DNA of 64,000 bases from Pantoea sp. WMus005 (GTDB lineage Bacteria; Pseudomonadota; Gammaproteobacteria; Enterobacterales; Enterobacteriaceae): assembly GCF_013415305.1 (NCBI RefSeq), contig NZ_JACBXU010000001.1, forward strand, positions 496,001 through 560,000, given 5' to 3'. The number at the start of each line of letters is the position of its first letter. The first letter of the stretch is position 1. The notes under the pieces are model-generated. The model had not been told where the DNA came from, made no database searches, and saw only the letters and a program-made list of their open reading frames with translations. The translations under genes were made by a program, and so were the position numbers. Shown here piece by piece: positions 1 to 8,066 of the stretch.

Positions 1-507
1 GAGCGCATTAATGGGGCCACCGTCGATGTGCGCCTGGGTAATCAGTTCCGCACCTTTAGCGGCCACACCGCGGCCTTTATCGATCTGAGTGGCCCGAAAC
101 AGGAAGTGAGCGCGGCACTGGATCGGGTCATGAGTGATGAGATCGTGCTGCCTGATGGTGAAGCCTTTTTCCTCCATCCGGGTGAGCTGGCGCTGGCGGT
201 CACCCTGGAGTCCGTGACGCTGCCGGATGATCTGGTGGGCTGGCTGGATGGACGTTCATCGCTGGCACGACTGGGTTTGATGGTTCACGTAACAGCCCAC
301 CGCATTGATCCAGGCTGGCAGGGGCGTATCGTGCTGGAGTTCTACAATTCAGGTAAACTGCCGCTTGCTCTGCGTCCCGGTATGTTGATTGGTGCGCTAA
401 GTTTTGAACCCCTTTCCGGCCCGGCTGCGCGTCCTTACAACCGGCGTGAAGATGCGAAATATCGCGGTCAGCAGGGCGCTGATGCCAGCCGTATCGATAA
501 AGACTGA
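1..507 (+). CDS. dcd: dCTP deaminase, 5' end cut off by the window
   Basis: Deaminates dCTP to dUTP, the first step of the main dUMP/dTTP route in enteric bacteria; a cytosolic homotrimer. The reading frame is open from base 1, which encodes Glu of the stretch [14 protein letters not shown]; this aligns with residue 26 of the 193-residue E. coli enzyme, so about 25 residues are missing upstream. The remaining 168 residues include the family motif [20 protein letters not shown] and the conserved tail ending ASRIDKD. A GTG at 28 is only an internal codon. asmA follows 12 bases after the stop, as in E. coli. Identity is very secure; only the start is unseen. Confidence 0.97.
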   Translation, partial: ERINGATVDVRLGNQFRTFSGHTAAFIDLSGPKQEVSAALDRVMSDEIVLPDGEAFFLHPGELALAVTLESVTLPDDLVGWLDGRSSLARLGLMVHVTAHRIDPGWQGRIVLEFYNSGKLPLALRPGMLIGALSFEPLSGPAARPYNRREDAKYRGQQGADASRIDKD

Positions 508-519
508 TTTGAGGATGTA

Positions 520-2343
520 ATGAAAAGAGTGATAACCACGCTGGCCATCCTTTTAGTGGTGGTCGTAACGGGAATGAGCGCGCTGGTGCTGCTGGTCAAT
601 CCCAACGACTTTCGTGCCTATATGGTGCGAGAGGTCGAACAACGCAGTGGTTATCACCTTGAGGTCAGCAGCGATCTGCGCTGGCACGTCTGGCCACAGC
701 TCAGTATTCTGGCTGGCCGGATGAGTCTCACTGCGCCGGGTGCCAGTCAGCCGCTGGTTTCAGCGGAAAACATGCGGCTCGATGTCGATCTCTGGCCACT
801 GTTATCCCATCAGCTCAGCGTCAGCCAGGTGTTGCTGAAAAACGCGATAGTGCGGGTAACGCCTGATAGCAGCGCGCAGCGCGCCAGAAATGCCCCGCAG
901 GGGCCACGTGATGCGGAGCCGGCCACGCCGTCTGCCGGCTGGTCATTTGATATTGCTAAACTGCGCGTAGCCGACAGTCTGCTGATCTGGCAACAACCCG
1001 GTGGTGACGAATATAATTTCCGCGACCTCAACATTAATATGGAACAGGACGCGAATAAGCTGGCGACACTGTCGCTGAGCACCACGCTGATGCGCAACCA
1101 GCGTAACGCCATGCTGAATCTCAAAGGGCAGCTCGATGCCGCGCAATATCCGCATCATCTCAGCGGCCAGTTGCAGCAGCTTGATTACACCTTATCCGGC
1201 GCCGATATTCCGGCTCAGGGCATTAAAGGATCGCTGAGCCTGCAGGGCGAATGGAATGGCGATCGCCAGCAGTTCTCCTTCAGCAATCTGCAGCTTACCG
1301 CCAATGACAGCACGCTGACCGGGCAGGGCAGTGGGCATATTGCGCCGCCGCAACAGCTGGCGCTGGACCTGAAAGCCAGCAATCTGAACCTTGATAATTT
1401 ACTCACCAGCGCACCTGTCTCTGAGGCACCTGGCGTGCAGCACGCCACTGTGGCGCGTTCACCGGTGATTGCTGCGCCACGCGAACGCACTAATGCGGAC
1501 TCTCCGCTCAATGATATGGACCTGGCCCTGAAGCTGAATGCGGACACTGCGTTATGGCGCGGACTCTCAATGACCCATTTCGCCGTAAACGCCAGCAACC
1601 AGCGGGGACTGATGACGCTGAATACCCTCAGCGGTAAACTGGGTAATGGCACTTTCTCGGTGCCTGGCAGTATCGATATTCGTCAGCCTGAGACGCGGGT
1701 CAGCCTGAAACCACAACTCCGGTTAATTGCCATTCAGCCGTTGCTAAAAGCGTTCGAGCTGCCAGAAAGTCTGCAGGGCAATCTGAGCGTCGACGGCGAA
1801 CTGTCGGGCAATACTCTGACGGTTGAAGCGGCGAAGCGCAGCTGGCAGGGCAGGGCGACCATCAGCGCCAGCAACCTGAAGCTGGCACAGCTTAATCTGC
1901 AGCAGATGGTGCAGCGTGCCGTAGCGCGGGTCAGCGATAAAGTCAGCAGCCAGGAAGCCGTCGATGAAGGTATTGAGTCGATCAGCGGTCAGGTCGCGCT
2001 GAATAAAGGTGTGCTGAGCTTCAGCGATATCAATGGCAACGGCCAGAATCTGGGCCTGCAGGGTGCGGGCAAAGTCGATATGGTGCAGCAGCAGCTGGAT
2101 GTGACGCTGGGCCTGAAAATCAGTGGCTGGCATGGCGATGACGCGCTGGTGAAAGCGCTCTCGGATCAGCCTATTCCGCTGCGCATGTATGGCGACTGGA
2201 ACAGCCTGCAATACTCCCTGCCGGTGGATGACGTTCTGCGTAATCGCCTGCAGAGTGAGGCGAAGTCACGGCTGAATCAGTGGATCGATCGCCAGCAAGA
2301 GGGCGGGAACAAAGAGAACCTGAAGAAAATCATGCGCCCGTAG
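520..2343 (+). CDS. asmA: AsmA, inner-membrane anchored AsmA-family protein
   Basis: 607 residues, close to the 617 of E. coli AsmA. One N-terminal membrane segment (about residues 5-27, rich in Leu and Val) is followed by a long periplasmic part; the start reads MVREVEQRSGYHLEVSSDLR shortly after the anchor, typical of the family. AsmA-like proteins are thought to form beta-rich bridges that help lipid traffic to the outer membrane; AsmA itself was found through suppressors of outer-membrane assembly defects. The start ATG has a GAGGA-type ribosome site eight bases upstream. The TAG stop sits in the loop of a perfect hairpin (2331-2353). Dcd-AsmA adjacency matches E. coli. Confidence 0.95.
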   Translation: MKRVITTLAILLVVVVTGMSALVLLVNPNDFRAYMVREVEQRSGYHLEVSSDLRWHVWPQLSILAGRMSLTAPGASQPLVSAENMRLDVDLWPLLSHQLSVSQVLLKNAIVRVTPDSSAQRARNAPQGPRDAEPATPSAGWSFDIAKLRVADSLLIWQQPGGDEYNFRDLNINMEQDANKLATLSLSTTLMRNQRNAMLNLKGQLDAAQYPHHLSGQLQQLDYTLSGADIPAQGIKGSLSLQGEWNGDRQQFSFSNLQLTANDSTLTGQGSGHIAPPQQLALDLKASNLNLDNLLTSAPVSEAPGVQHATVARSPVIAAPRERTNADSPLNDMDLALKLNADTALWRGLSMTHFAVNASNQRGLMTLNTLSGKLGNGTFSVPGSIDIRQPETRVSLKPQLRLIAIQPLLKAFELPESLQGNLSVDGELSGNTLTVEAAKRSWQGRATISASNLKLAQLNLQQMVQRAVARVSDKVSSQEAVDEGIESISGQVALNKGVLSFSDINGNGQNLGLQGAGKVDMVQQQLDVTLGLKISGWHGDDALVKALSDQPIPLRMYGDWNSLQYSLPVDDVLRNRLQSEAKSRLNQWIDRQQEGGNKENLKKIMRP

Positions 2344-2353
2344 CGGGCGCATG
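2331..2353. terminator. Perfect hairpin between convergent asmA and yegH
   Basis: A 10-bp perfect stem (CATGCGCCCG / CGGGCGCATG) with the three-base loop TAG, which is the asmA stop codon. Reading on the minus strand the stem is followed by ATTTTCTTC, a fair U-rich tract, so it probably ends the yegH transcript. On the plus strand there is no clear T run, so termination of asmA here is less certain. Confidence 0.55.
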
Positions 2354-2373
2354 ACCTCATTGAGGGTAATGGC

Positions 2374-3945
2374 TTAAACCTCGTCATCCCCCTCGGGCTG
2401 CAGCAGGATTTCAACCTTCTGAACCCGATGATTTTCGACCTGCAGGGTTCGCAGCAGATAATCACCCAGTTGCAGCACTTCGCCTTCCTGCGGAATGTGT
2501 TGCAGTTTATCCATCAGTAATCCAGCCAGCGTATGATAGTCACGCTGTTCATCCAGCGGTAATTTCACATGGAGCGCCAGATCTTCCAATGGTATATGAC
2601 CATTGGCAATCCAGTGTCCTTCACCCTGAATCTGAATATCGTAACGTGCATCGATCTCTCCCGCCTCATTCGGCAGATTGCCGGCGATGGTTTCCATCAC
2701 ATCGCTCAGCGTCACCACGCCTTCCACTGAACCAAACTCATCCACTACAAAAGCGAAGTGAGTGTGGGCCTGACGGAACTGTTCCAGCGCCTGCAGCAGC
2801 GTCAGTCGCTCAGGAAAGACCAGCGGCTGCCGAATCAGAGCGCGTAAATCGAGCGAATTATGATGCAGCGACTGATGGAGCAGATCGATAACGTGCACCA
2901 CGCCCAGCGGTTCGCTGGAGTTTTCGGTTATCAGGATGCGTGTGTGCTGGTTGCGGTCAAGGCGCGACATGATTTCTGTCGGATCATCACTGAGGTCGAT
3001 ATGGTCGACGTCGTGGCGTGAGGTCATGATGCTATTAACGTGACGCTGACCCATGCCCAGTACGCGGGCAATCATGACGCGCTCCTGCCGGTTAAACAGC
3101 ATACTCGCATCGCTGTCCGCGATCAGTGATGACGTTTTCGCATCCAGTTCCGCCGGTTCCGCCGTGCCACGTAGCATCCGTAACACCGCTTCGGCCGTGC
3201 GCTGGCGCAGCGGACGGCCTGCCGATAGCACGCGACGACGATTGAAGTGCGCCAGCTGGTTCAGCGCTTCAATCACAACCGAGAAACCGATCGCCGCGTA
3301 GAGATACCCTTTGGGGATCACAAAGCCAAAGCCTTCCGCCACCAGACTGAAACCAATCATCAGCAGGAAACTTAAGCAGAGGATCACTATGGTAGGGTGT
3401 TTGTTCACGAAACGGGTTAACGGTTTGCTGGCGAGCAGCATCAGCAGAATAGCAATGGTGACCGCAATCATCATGACCGGTAAATCATTCACCATGCCGA
3501 CAGCGGTAATGACCGCATCCAGTGAGAAGATGGCATCCAGAACCACGATTTGCGCCACCACCGGCCAGAATTTAGCGCCGCCTTTTTGTTGACCGGACTC
3601 CTCATCGTGTCCTTCAAGGCGCGCGTTCAGCTCTGTGGTGGCCTTAAAAAGCAGGAAAATCCCGCCCGACAGCAGCAATAAATCACGCGCACTGAAGGAA
3701 TGTCCCCCCAGTGTCATCCAGGGTTCTTTCAGCGTAACCAGCCAGGAAAGCGATGCCAGCAGCAATAATCGGCACAATAATGCCAGCAGCAGCCCGATCA
3801 CGCGCGCGCGGTCCCGAAGTGGCCCTGGAAGCTTCTCCACCAGGATGGCAATAAAAATGAGATTGTCGATGCCTAAAACCAGTTCCAGAACGATTAGCGT
3901 GACTAATCCCGCCCATAGCGAGGGATCTGCAATTACCTCCAGCAT
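2374..3945 (-). CDS. yegH: YegH, TerC-family membrane protein with CBS pair and CorC/HlyC domain
   Basis: 523 residues (E. coli YegH 527). The N-terminal part (about 1-235) is a TerC-type integral membrane domain with about seven hydrophobic segments, including the signatures [14 protein letters not shown] and [17 protein letters not shown], whose acidic residues lie inside the membrane. A paired CBS region follows (about 295-420, including [20 protein letters not shown]), then a CorC_HlyC cap (about 435-520). TerC proteins have been linked to metal ion, especially manganese, homeostasis at the membrane; the substrate of YegH is not known. It is convergent with asmA and points away from the exopolysaccharide leader, as in E. 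coli. Confidence 0.93.
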   Translation of the reverse strand: MLEVIADPSLWAGLVTLIVLELVLGIDNLIFIAILVEKLPGPLRDRARVIGLLLALLCRLLLLASLSWLVTLKEPWMTLGGHSFSARDLLLLSGGIFLLFKATTELNARLEGHDEESGQQKGGAKFWPVVAQIVVLDAIFSLDAVITAVGMVNDLPVMMIAVTIAILLMLLASKPLTRFVNKHPTIVILCLSFLLMIGFSLVAEGFGFVIPKGYLYAAIGFSVVIEALNQLAHFNRRRVLSAGRPLRQRTAEAVLRMLRGTAEPAELDAKTSSLIADSDASMLFNRQERVMIARVLGMGQRHVNSIMTSRHDVDHIDLSDDPTEIMSRLDRNQHTRILITENSSEPLGVVHVIDLLHQSLHHNSLDLRALIRQPLVFPERLTLLQALEQFRQAHTHFAFVVDEFGSVEGVVTLSDVMETIAGNLPNEAGEIDARYDIQIQGEGHWIANGHIPLEDLALHVKLPLDEQRDYHTLAGLLMDKLQHIPQEGEVLQLGDYLLRTLQVENHRVQKVEILLQPEGDDEV

Positions 3946-4111
3946 GTCTTGTTCACCTGAATATCTAAAATTGAGTTTTCTCTGATGATAGTGGAGTGCG
4001 AAGCCACGTACAAATGGCAGCTCAGGTGAGTTTTGACCTGAACCTGGCGATATTTCGTGCGAAATGTGAACATATCATTATGACGCTTTGATTAACTTCA
4101 GAGGGAGCAGG

Positions 4112-4125
4112 GGAGAGTATTCTGA
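4112..4125 (+). promoter_or_regulatory. Candidate RcsAB box
   Basis: The 14-mer GGAGAGTATTCTGA matches the known RcsA-RcsB binding consensus TAAGAATATTCCTA at 9 of 14 positions, including the AG, TC and final A that carry most of the specificity. It lies 617-630 bases before the amsG-like start codon; in Erwinia amylovora the RcsA/RcsB site of amsG lies at a similarly large distance. Inference from pattern and position only. Confidence 0.4.
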
Positions 4126-4219
4126 GTCAATTTCTATCATGAATGAGATATTCACCTGCCGCGCTTATGCGATTTATCTCATCCGGAGTATGGCATTAAT
4201 CCTAATTTTGAAGAAAGCA

Positions 4220-4248
4220 TTGCACTGGCTGTCAGGCATCAATACTAA
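4220..4248 (+). promoter_or_regulatory. Weak sigma-70 promoter candidate for the exopolysaccharide operon
   Basis: TTGCAC, a 17-base spacer and TACTAA. Spacing is ideal but both hexamers are poor (three matches each), as expected for a promoter that needs an activator. It lies about 95 bases downstream of the RcsAB-like box and upstream of the ops element, so ops would be transcribed, as RfaH requires. Confidence 0.25.
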
Positions 4249-4392
4249 TCGCTGGTAGTCTTTTTCCTAAAATAGTCCAGGGATAGCGGGACCTGCTTGT
4301 AAACAAGCCAGTAATAACTAGTATAGCAACAAGTTAGCAAACTCTGCCCCAGAGTCGTAATTCGCGTACCTATTCGACATTAATCGCAATGT

Positions 4393-4451
4393 GACGAATC
4401 CGTAATTCGTCGATGTACGACTGTGCGATGCAATGCGGTTATGTCATTGCA
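4393..4451 (+). other. Two leader hairpins just before the ops element
   Basis: First hairpin: GACGAAT, loop CCGTA, ATTCGTC (4393-4411). Second: TGCAATG, nine-base loop, CATTGCA (4429-4451), followed by TTTTGGGGAG. Both stems are perfect 7-mers. Neither has a proper terminator U-tract. They may shape the leader RNA or RNA polymerase pausing ahead of ops. Confidence 0.4.
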
Positions 4452-4465
4452 TTTTGGGGAGCACT

Positions 4466-4510
4466 ATGAATGATGACAGCGATATTGGCAGCGACAGCCA
4501 AGGGCGGTAG
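4466..4510 (+). CDS. Possible 14-residue leader peptide ending inside ops
   Basis: ATG at 4466 follows a strong ribosome site (GGGGAG, 4456-4461) by four bases and opens a short frame encoding MNDDSDIGSDSQGR. Its stop TAG (4508-4510) is part of the ops sequence GGCGGTAGCGTG. The coding frame therefore runs through the JUMPstart element. A ribosome translating it would trail directly behind RNA polymerase paused at ops. I know of no described peptide of this kind; it may be a chance ORF. Confidence 0.3.
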   Translation: MNDDSDIGSDSQGR

Positions 4511-4517
4511 CGTGCCC
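4477..4517 (+). promoter_or_regulatory. JUMPstart element with ops (RfaH recruitment), exopolysaccharide unit
   Basis: The core GGCGGTAGCGTG (4503-4514) is a perfect ops element, and the preceding bases from CAGC at 4477, with CAGCCAAGG just before ops, fit the 39-bp JUMPstart consensus. Known role: RNA polymerase pauses at ops, RfaH binds the exposed non-template strand and makes the polymerase resistant to pausing and Rho over long operons. It would allow transcription through the roughly 18-kb unit, including the hairpin after wzc. Confidence 0.92.
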
Positions 4518-4741
4518 GAATCGCGTTTTTGTTGATAAAGTGAGCATCGCTGGCGGGGGTTAAGTCAGAGTAATCTGTTGGTAATTATCACAATATTACT
4601 GGTTTCATGGTTAAGATCATTGGCGTAAACGCCGCAGGAGCTCCCCTTAGAAACGGCTCAGTCTGGAGAGGTTTCATCGCTTAATGATTAAACAGGCGAT
4701 AGCCGTTGCGGGTTTAAGGAAATAAAATAAAAGAGTTAAAT

Positions 4742-6175
4742 ATGCGCGATACAGAATTTACGTTTAAAAGTCTTATTACCAAATTAATGCTGGCATGTTC
4801 AGACTTAATTTGTTTCAACGCAGCATTATTTCTGGCGATGATGCTAATTAATCTTCACTCGGGTTCGCCGCTGGCAGATATTTCTGAAAAAGAAATGAAT
4901 CTGCAAATTGCAACGCACATCTGTCTGTCAATAATTTGTATTGGCTGGTTCTGGGTAAGGCTTCGTCACTATACTTACCGCAAACCTTTCTGGTTCGAAT
5001 TAAAAGAAGTTTTTCGTACCATTCTTATATTTTCTATCATCGACCTGTCGATTACCGCACTGTCACAGTGGCAGATGTCGCGCTTCGTCTGGTTACTGAC
5101 CTGGATTCTGGCACTGATCTTAATTCCGACCTGCCGCGCGCTGTCTAAACGTCTGCTGAATAAAAAAGGGCTGTGGAAGAAACAGACCATTATTATCGGC
5201 AGCAGCAAAAATGCGCACGAAGCCTGGCAGGCACTGCAAAGTGAAGAGGTCATGGGTTTTGACGTTATCGCCTTCTACGACGTTGACAGAACCTGTCCGC
5301 AGGAGATCATGAACGGTGTGCCGGTGCTGCGCGACGAGCAGGAGCTCTGGAGCCTGACCAATAGCGAAACCCAGTTCATTGTGGCCGTGGAGTATGAGCA
5401 GAGTCAGTATCGTGATGTGTGGCTTAAATCGCTGGCGATGCACAACTGCCGTTCAGTCTCTGTCATCCCGACCCTGCGTGGTGTGCCGCTTTACGGTACC
5501 GATATGGCTTATATCTTCAGCCACGAAGTGATGATTCTGCGGGTTCAGAATAACCTGGCGAAACGCACCTCGCGTTTCCTGAAGCGGGCATTCGATATCG
5601 TGGGTGCGTTCTCGATTATCCTGATGCTGATGCCAGCACTGCTGGTGCTGGGCTTCCTGGTGGGCCGTGATGGTGGGCCACCGATTTATGGTCATGAGCG
5701 TGTGGGTATGAATGGCCGTAAATTCAAATGCCTGAAATTCCGCTCAATGGTCATTAATTCTAAAGAAGTGCTGGAAGAGGTGTTGCGCACCGATCCCGTT
5801 GCCCGTGCGGAATGGGATAAAGATTTCAAACTCAAAAATGATCCACGTATTACGAAAGTGGGTCACTTCATCCGTAAAACAAGCCTCGATGAGCTCCCGC
5901 AGCTCTGGAACGTGGTGCGCGGTGATATGAGTCTGGTTGGACCTCGTCCGGTCATTGAAGATGAACTCTGTCGTTATGCTGGTGATGTTGATTATTACCT
6001 GATGGCTAAGCCAGGCATGACGGGATTGTGGCAGGTCAGCGGTCGTAATGACGTTGATTATGAAACCCGCGTCTATTTCGACTCGTGGTACGTGAAAAAC
6101 TGGTCACTGTGGAATGACATCGCCATTCTGTTTAAAACAGTGGGCGTAGTGTTAAAACGCGACGGTGCCTATTAA
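4742..6175 (+). CDS. amsG: Undecaprenyl-phosphate galactose phosphotransferase (AmsG/WceG/WbaP type)
   Basis: Starts the repeat unit by moving galactose-1-phosphate from UDP-galactose to undecaprenyl phosphate at the inner face of the membrane. 477 residues, the length expected for AmsG. Four to five membrane segments lie in residues 15-130, a cytosolic Rossmann-like stretch (about 140-260), one more segment (about 282-305) and the C-terminal catalytic bacterial sugar transferase domain with [39 protein letters not shown] and [12 protein letters not shown]. Galactose rather than glucose is inferred from the operon type, not from a diagnostic residue. First gene after ops, consistent with a priming enzyme. 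Confidence 0.9.
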   Translation: MRDTEFTFKSLITKLMLACSDLICFNAALFLAMMLINLHSGSPLADISEKEMNLQIATHICLSIICIGWFWVRLRHYTYRKPFWFELKEVFRTILIFSIIDLSITALSQWQMSRFVWLLTWILALILIPTCRALSKRLLNKKGLWKKQTIIIGSSKNAHEAWQALQSEEVMGFDVIAFYDVDRTCPQEIMNGVPVLRDEQELWSLTNSETQFIVAVEYEQSQYRDVWLKSLAMHNCRSVSVIPTLRGVPLYGTDMAYIFSHEVMILRVQNNLAKRTSRFLKRAFDIVGAFSIILMLMPALLVLGFLVGRDGGPPIYGHERVGMNGRKFKCLKFRSMVINSKEVLEEVLRTDPVARAEWDKDFKLKNDPRITKVGHFIRKTSLDELPQLWNVVRGDMSLVGPRPVIEDELCRYAGDVDYYLMAKPGMTGLWQVSGRNDVDYETRVYFDSWYVKNWSLWNDIAILFKTVGVVLKRDGAY

Positions 6176-6470
6176 TCGTGAGTCGAAATGAGCGTGCTAA
6201 CGTGCGCTCAGAGGTGTTTTGCCGTTGTCAGGCGTGTCGTTAAATAGTGACCATCATCAGGGATATCGCAGTGCACCCATAGTCCGCTATGATGCCAGGC
6301 GTTCCAGGTAGACCCTGATAGATGGCCACGACTTATAACAAGTGGAGCAAGGATAATGAACGACAGGTTCAGAGCTTAAGGCTGACGTCAGCCAGGATTT
6401 ACTTTTTGTTGGACGCTTACACAGCGGCGGTTTCGCCTCTATCAATAAATAACTGATAGCGAAGATCTAA
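6176..6470 (+). other. 295-base gap between amsG and wza
   Basis: No gene found. A short inverted repeat (GAGCG ... CGCTC, near 6187-6206) follows the amsG stop but lacks a good U-tract. No convincing promoter hexamers were seen, so I assume the transcript reads through from the amsG leader. Confidence 0.4.
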
Positions 6471-7610
6471 ATGATTACAATCAAAATGAAATTGATACCC
6501 TTGCTGGTATCCGCCACATTCCTTGTCGGGTGTACGATCGAACCCGGTTCTCGCCTTTCTACATCAGGAAAAGATGTCGTCGAGCAGCAGGATAGCAACT
6601 TTGACATCGACAAATATGTCAACGTCTTCCCGTTAACGCCGTCACTGGTTGAGAAGATGCGTCCTAAGCCACTGGTGGCTCAGACCAATCCTTCACTGCA
6701 GAACGAAATTCAGAACTACGAATACCGTATCGGTGTGGGCGATGTCCTGACCGTGACGGTCTGGGATCACCCGGAACTGACGACCCCAGCAGGTCAGTAT
6801 CGTAGCGCCAGCGACACCGGTAACTGGGTACATTCTGACGGCACCATCTTCTATCCCTACATTGGCCGTGTCCGTGTAGCGGGCCGTACCGTCGGCGAAG
6901 TGCGTGACGAAGTGTCGCGTCGTCTGGCTCAGTACATTGAAAGCCCACAGGTTGATGTCAGCATCGCCTCGTTCAAATCGCAGAAAACCTATGTTACGGG
7001 TTCCGTCACGACGTCAGGTCAGCAGCCAATCACCAACGTACCGTTGACGGTGCTGGATGCGATCAACGCCGCGGGCGGTCTGGCCCCTGATGCTGACTGG
7101 CGTAACGTCGTGCTGACGCACAACGGTCGTGAGCAGCGCGTCTCTCTGCAGGCACTGATGCAGAACGGCGACCTGAGCCAGAACCACCTCCTCTATCCAG
7201 GCGATATTCTTTACGTTCCGCGTAACGACGATCTGAAAATCTTCGTGATGGGTGAAGTGAAGCAGCAGACAACCCTGAAAATGGACCGTAGCGGCATGAC
7301 GCTGGCGGAAGCGCTGGGCAATGCGGCAGGCATAGATCAGACTACCTCTGACGCCACCGGTGTCTTCGTTATCCGTCCACTGCACGGCACCGATCGCAGC
7401 AAGATTGCCAACATCTATCAGTTGAATACCAAAGATGCGGCATCCATGGTGATGGGAACTGATTTCCAGCTTCAGCCTTATGACATTGTATATGTCACCT
7501 CTACACCGCTGACGCGCTGGAACCGTGTGATTTCGCAACTGATACCAACCATTGCAGGTATCAACGATGCGACTCAGGCCGCACAGCGTATCCGCAACTG
7601 GTCGAACTAA
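6471..7610 (+). CDS. wza: Wza-type outer-membrane polysaccharide export lipoprotein
   Basis: Forms the octameric outer-membrane channel for the polysaccharide. 379 residues, the same length as E. coli Wza and very similar along its length. The N-terminal signal ends in a lipobox (LVGC, Cys21), predicting a lipoprotein. The polysaccharide export motif around [22 protein letters not shown] is present, followed by SLBB-type repeats. A second ATG at 6486 would still keep the signal, but the first gives the usual length. wzb starts nine bases after the stop; the equivalent in E. amylovora is AmsH. Confidence 0.94.
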   Translation: MITIKMKLIPLLVSATFLVGCTIEPGSRLSTSGKDVVEQQDSNFDIDKYVNVFPLTPSLVEKMRPKPLVAQTNPSLQNEIQNYEYRIGVGDVLTVTVWDHPELTTPAGQYRSASDTGNWVHSDGTIFYPYIGRVRVAGRTVGEVRDEVSRRLAQYIESPQVDVSIASFKSQKTYVTGSVTTSGQQPITNVPLTVLDAINAAGGLAPDADWRNVVLTHNGREQRVSLQALMQNGDLSQNHLLYPGDILYVPRNDDLKIFVMGEVKQQTTLKMDRSGMTLAEALGNAAGIDQTTSDATGVFVIRPLHGTDRSKIANIYQLNTKDAASMVMGTDFQLQPYDIVYVTSTPLTRWNRVISQLIPTIAGINDATQAAQRIRNWSN

Positions 7611-7619
7611 GGTCTGACC

Positions 7620-8054
7620 ATGATTACGTCCGTGTTAGTCGTTTGCATTGGCAACATCTGCCGCTCTCCTACCGGAGAGCGCCTGTTTAAACGTGCGTTG
7701 CCCGATTTAGATGTTCGCTCTGCTGGCCTGGGGGCGCTGGTCGGCCACCCGGCCGACAGGATGGCATCAGAAGTCGCGGCTGCACAGGGTCTGTCGCTGG
7801 AAGGGCATCAGGCGCAGCAGCTGACATCCGAAATGTGTCGTCGCGCTGACCTGATTCTGGTCATGGAAAAGCGACACATTGAACAGGTCAACCGCATCGA
7901 CCCGGCCGCACGTGGCAAAACCATGTTGCTTGGGCACTGGCTCAATCAGAAAGAAATTGCGGATCCGTACAGAAAAAGCCGTGAGGCCTTTGAAGAGATT
8001 TACGGATTACTGGAAAACGCTACCCAGAAGTGGGTCAACGTATTAAGCCGATAG
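7620..8054 (+). CDS. wzb: Wzb-type low molecular weight protein tyrosine phosphatase
   Basis: Cytosolic phosphatase that removes phosphate from the tyrosine tail of Wzc; cycling of Wzc phosphorylation is needed for polymer assembly. 144 residues (E. coli Wzb 147). The catalytic P-loop CIGNICRS places the nucleophile at Cys9 and the phosphate-binding Arg at Arg15; the general acid is Asp115 in ADPYR. It sits between wza and wzc as in all group 1 capsule-type operons; the amylovoran counterpart is AmsI. Confidence 0.94.
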   Translation: MITSVLVVCIGNICRSPTGERLFKRALPDLDVRSAGLGALVGHPADRMASEVAAAQGLSLEGHQAQQLTSEMCRRADLILVMEKRHIEQVNRIDPAARGKTMLLGHWLNQKEIADPYRKSREAFEEIYGLLENATQKWVNVLSR

Positions 8055-8066
8055 TTGGGATTATCC

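Larger units (their letters stand above)
3946..4741 (+). other. Long regulatory leader of the exopolysaccharide operon
   Basis: About 800 bases with no long gene. It contains, in order, an RcsAB-box-like sequence (4112-4125), a weak sigma-70-like pair (4220-4248), a GCTTGT/ACAAGC palindrome (4295-4308), two hairpins (4393-4411 and 4429-4451), a 14-codon ORF (4466-4510) and the JUMPstart/ops element (4477-4517). The layout of a distant upstream promoter and a long untranslated leader carrying ops fits amsG/cpsA leaders of Erwinia and Pantoea as I know them. The last 225 bases before the priming transferase contain nothing else I recognise. Confidence 0.7.

Noticed and set aside
4295-4308. GCTTGTAAACAAGC palindrome in the exopolysaccharide leader
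   Set aside because: Noted as an operator-like repeat, but no regulator or second copy supports a specific role.
8055-8066. TTG start four codons before the wzc ATG
   Set aside because: GGGA lies inside this stretch and is correctly placed for the ATG at 8067.
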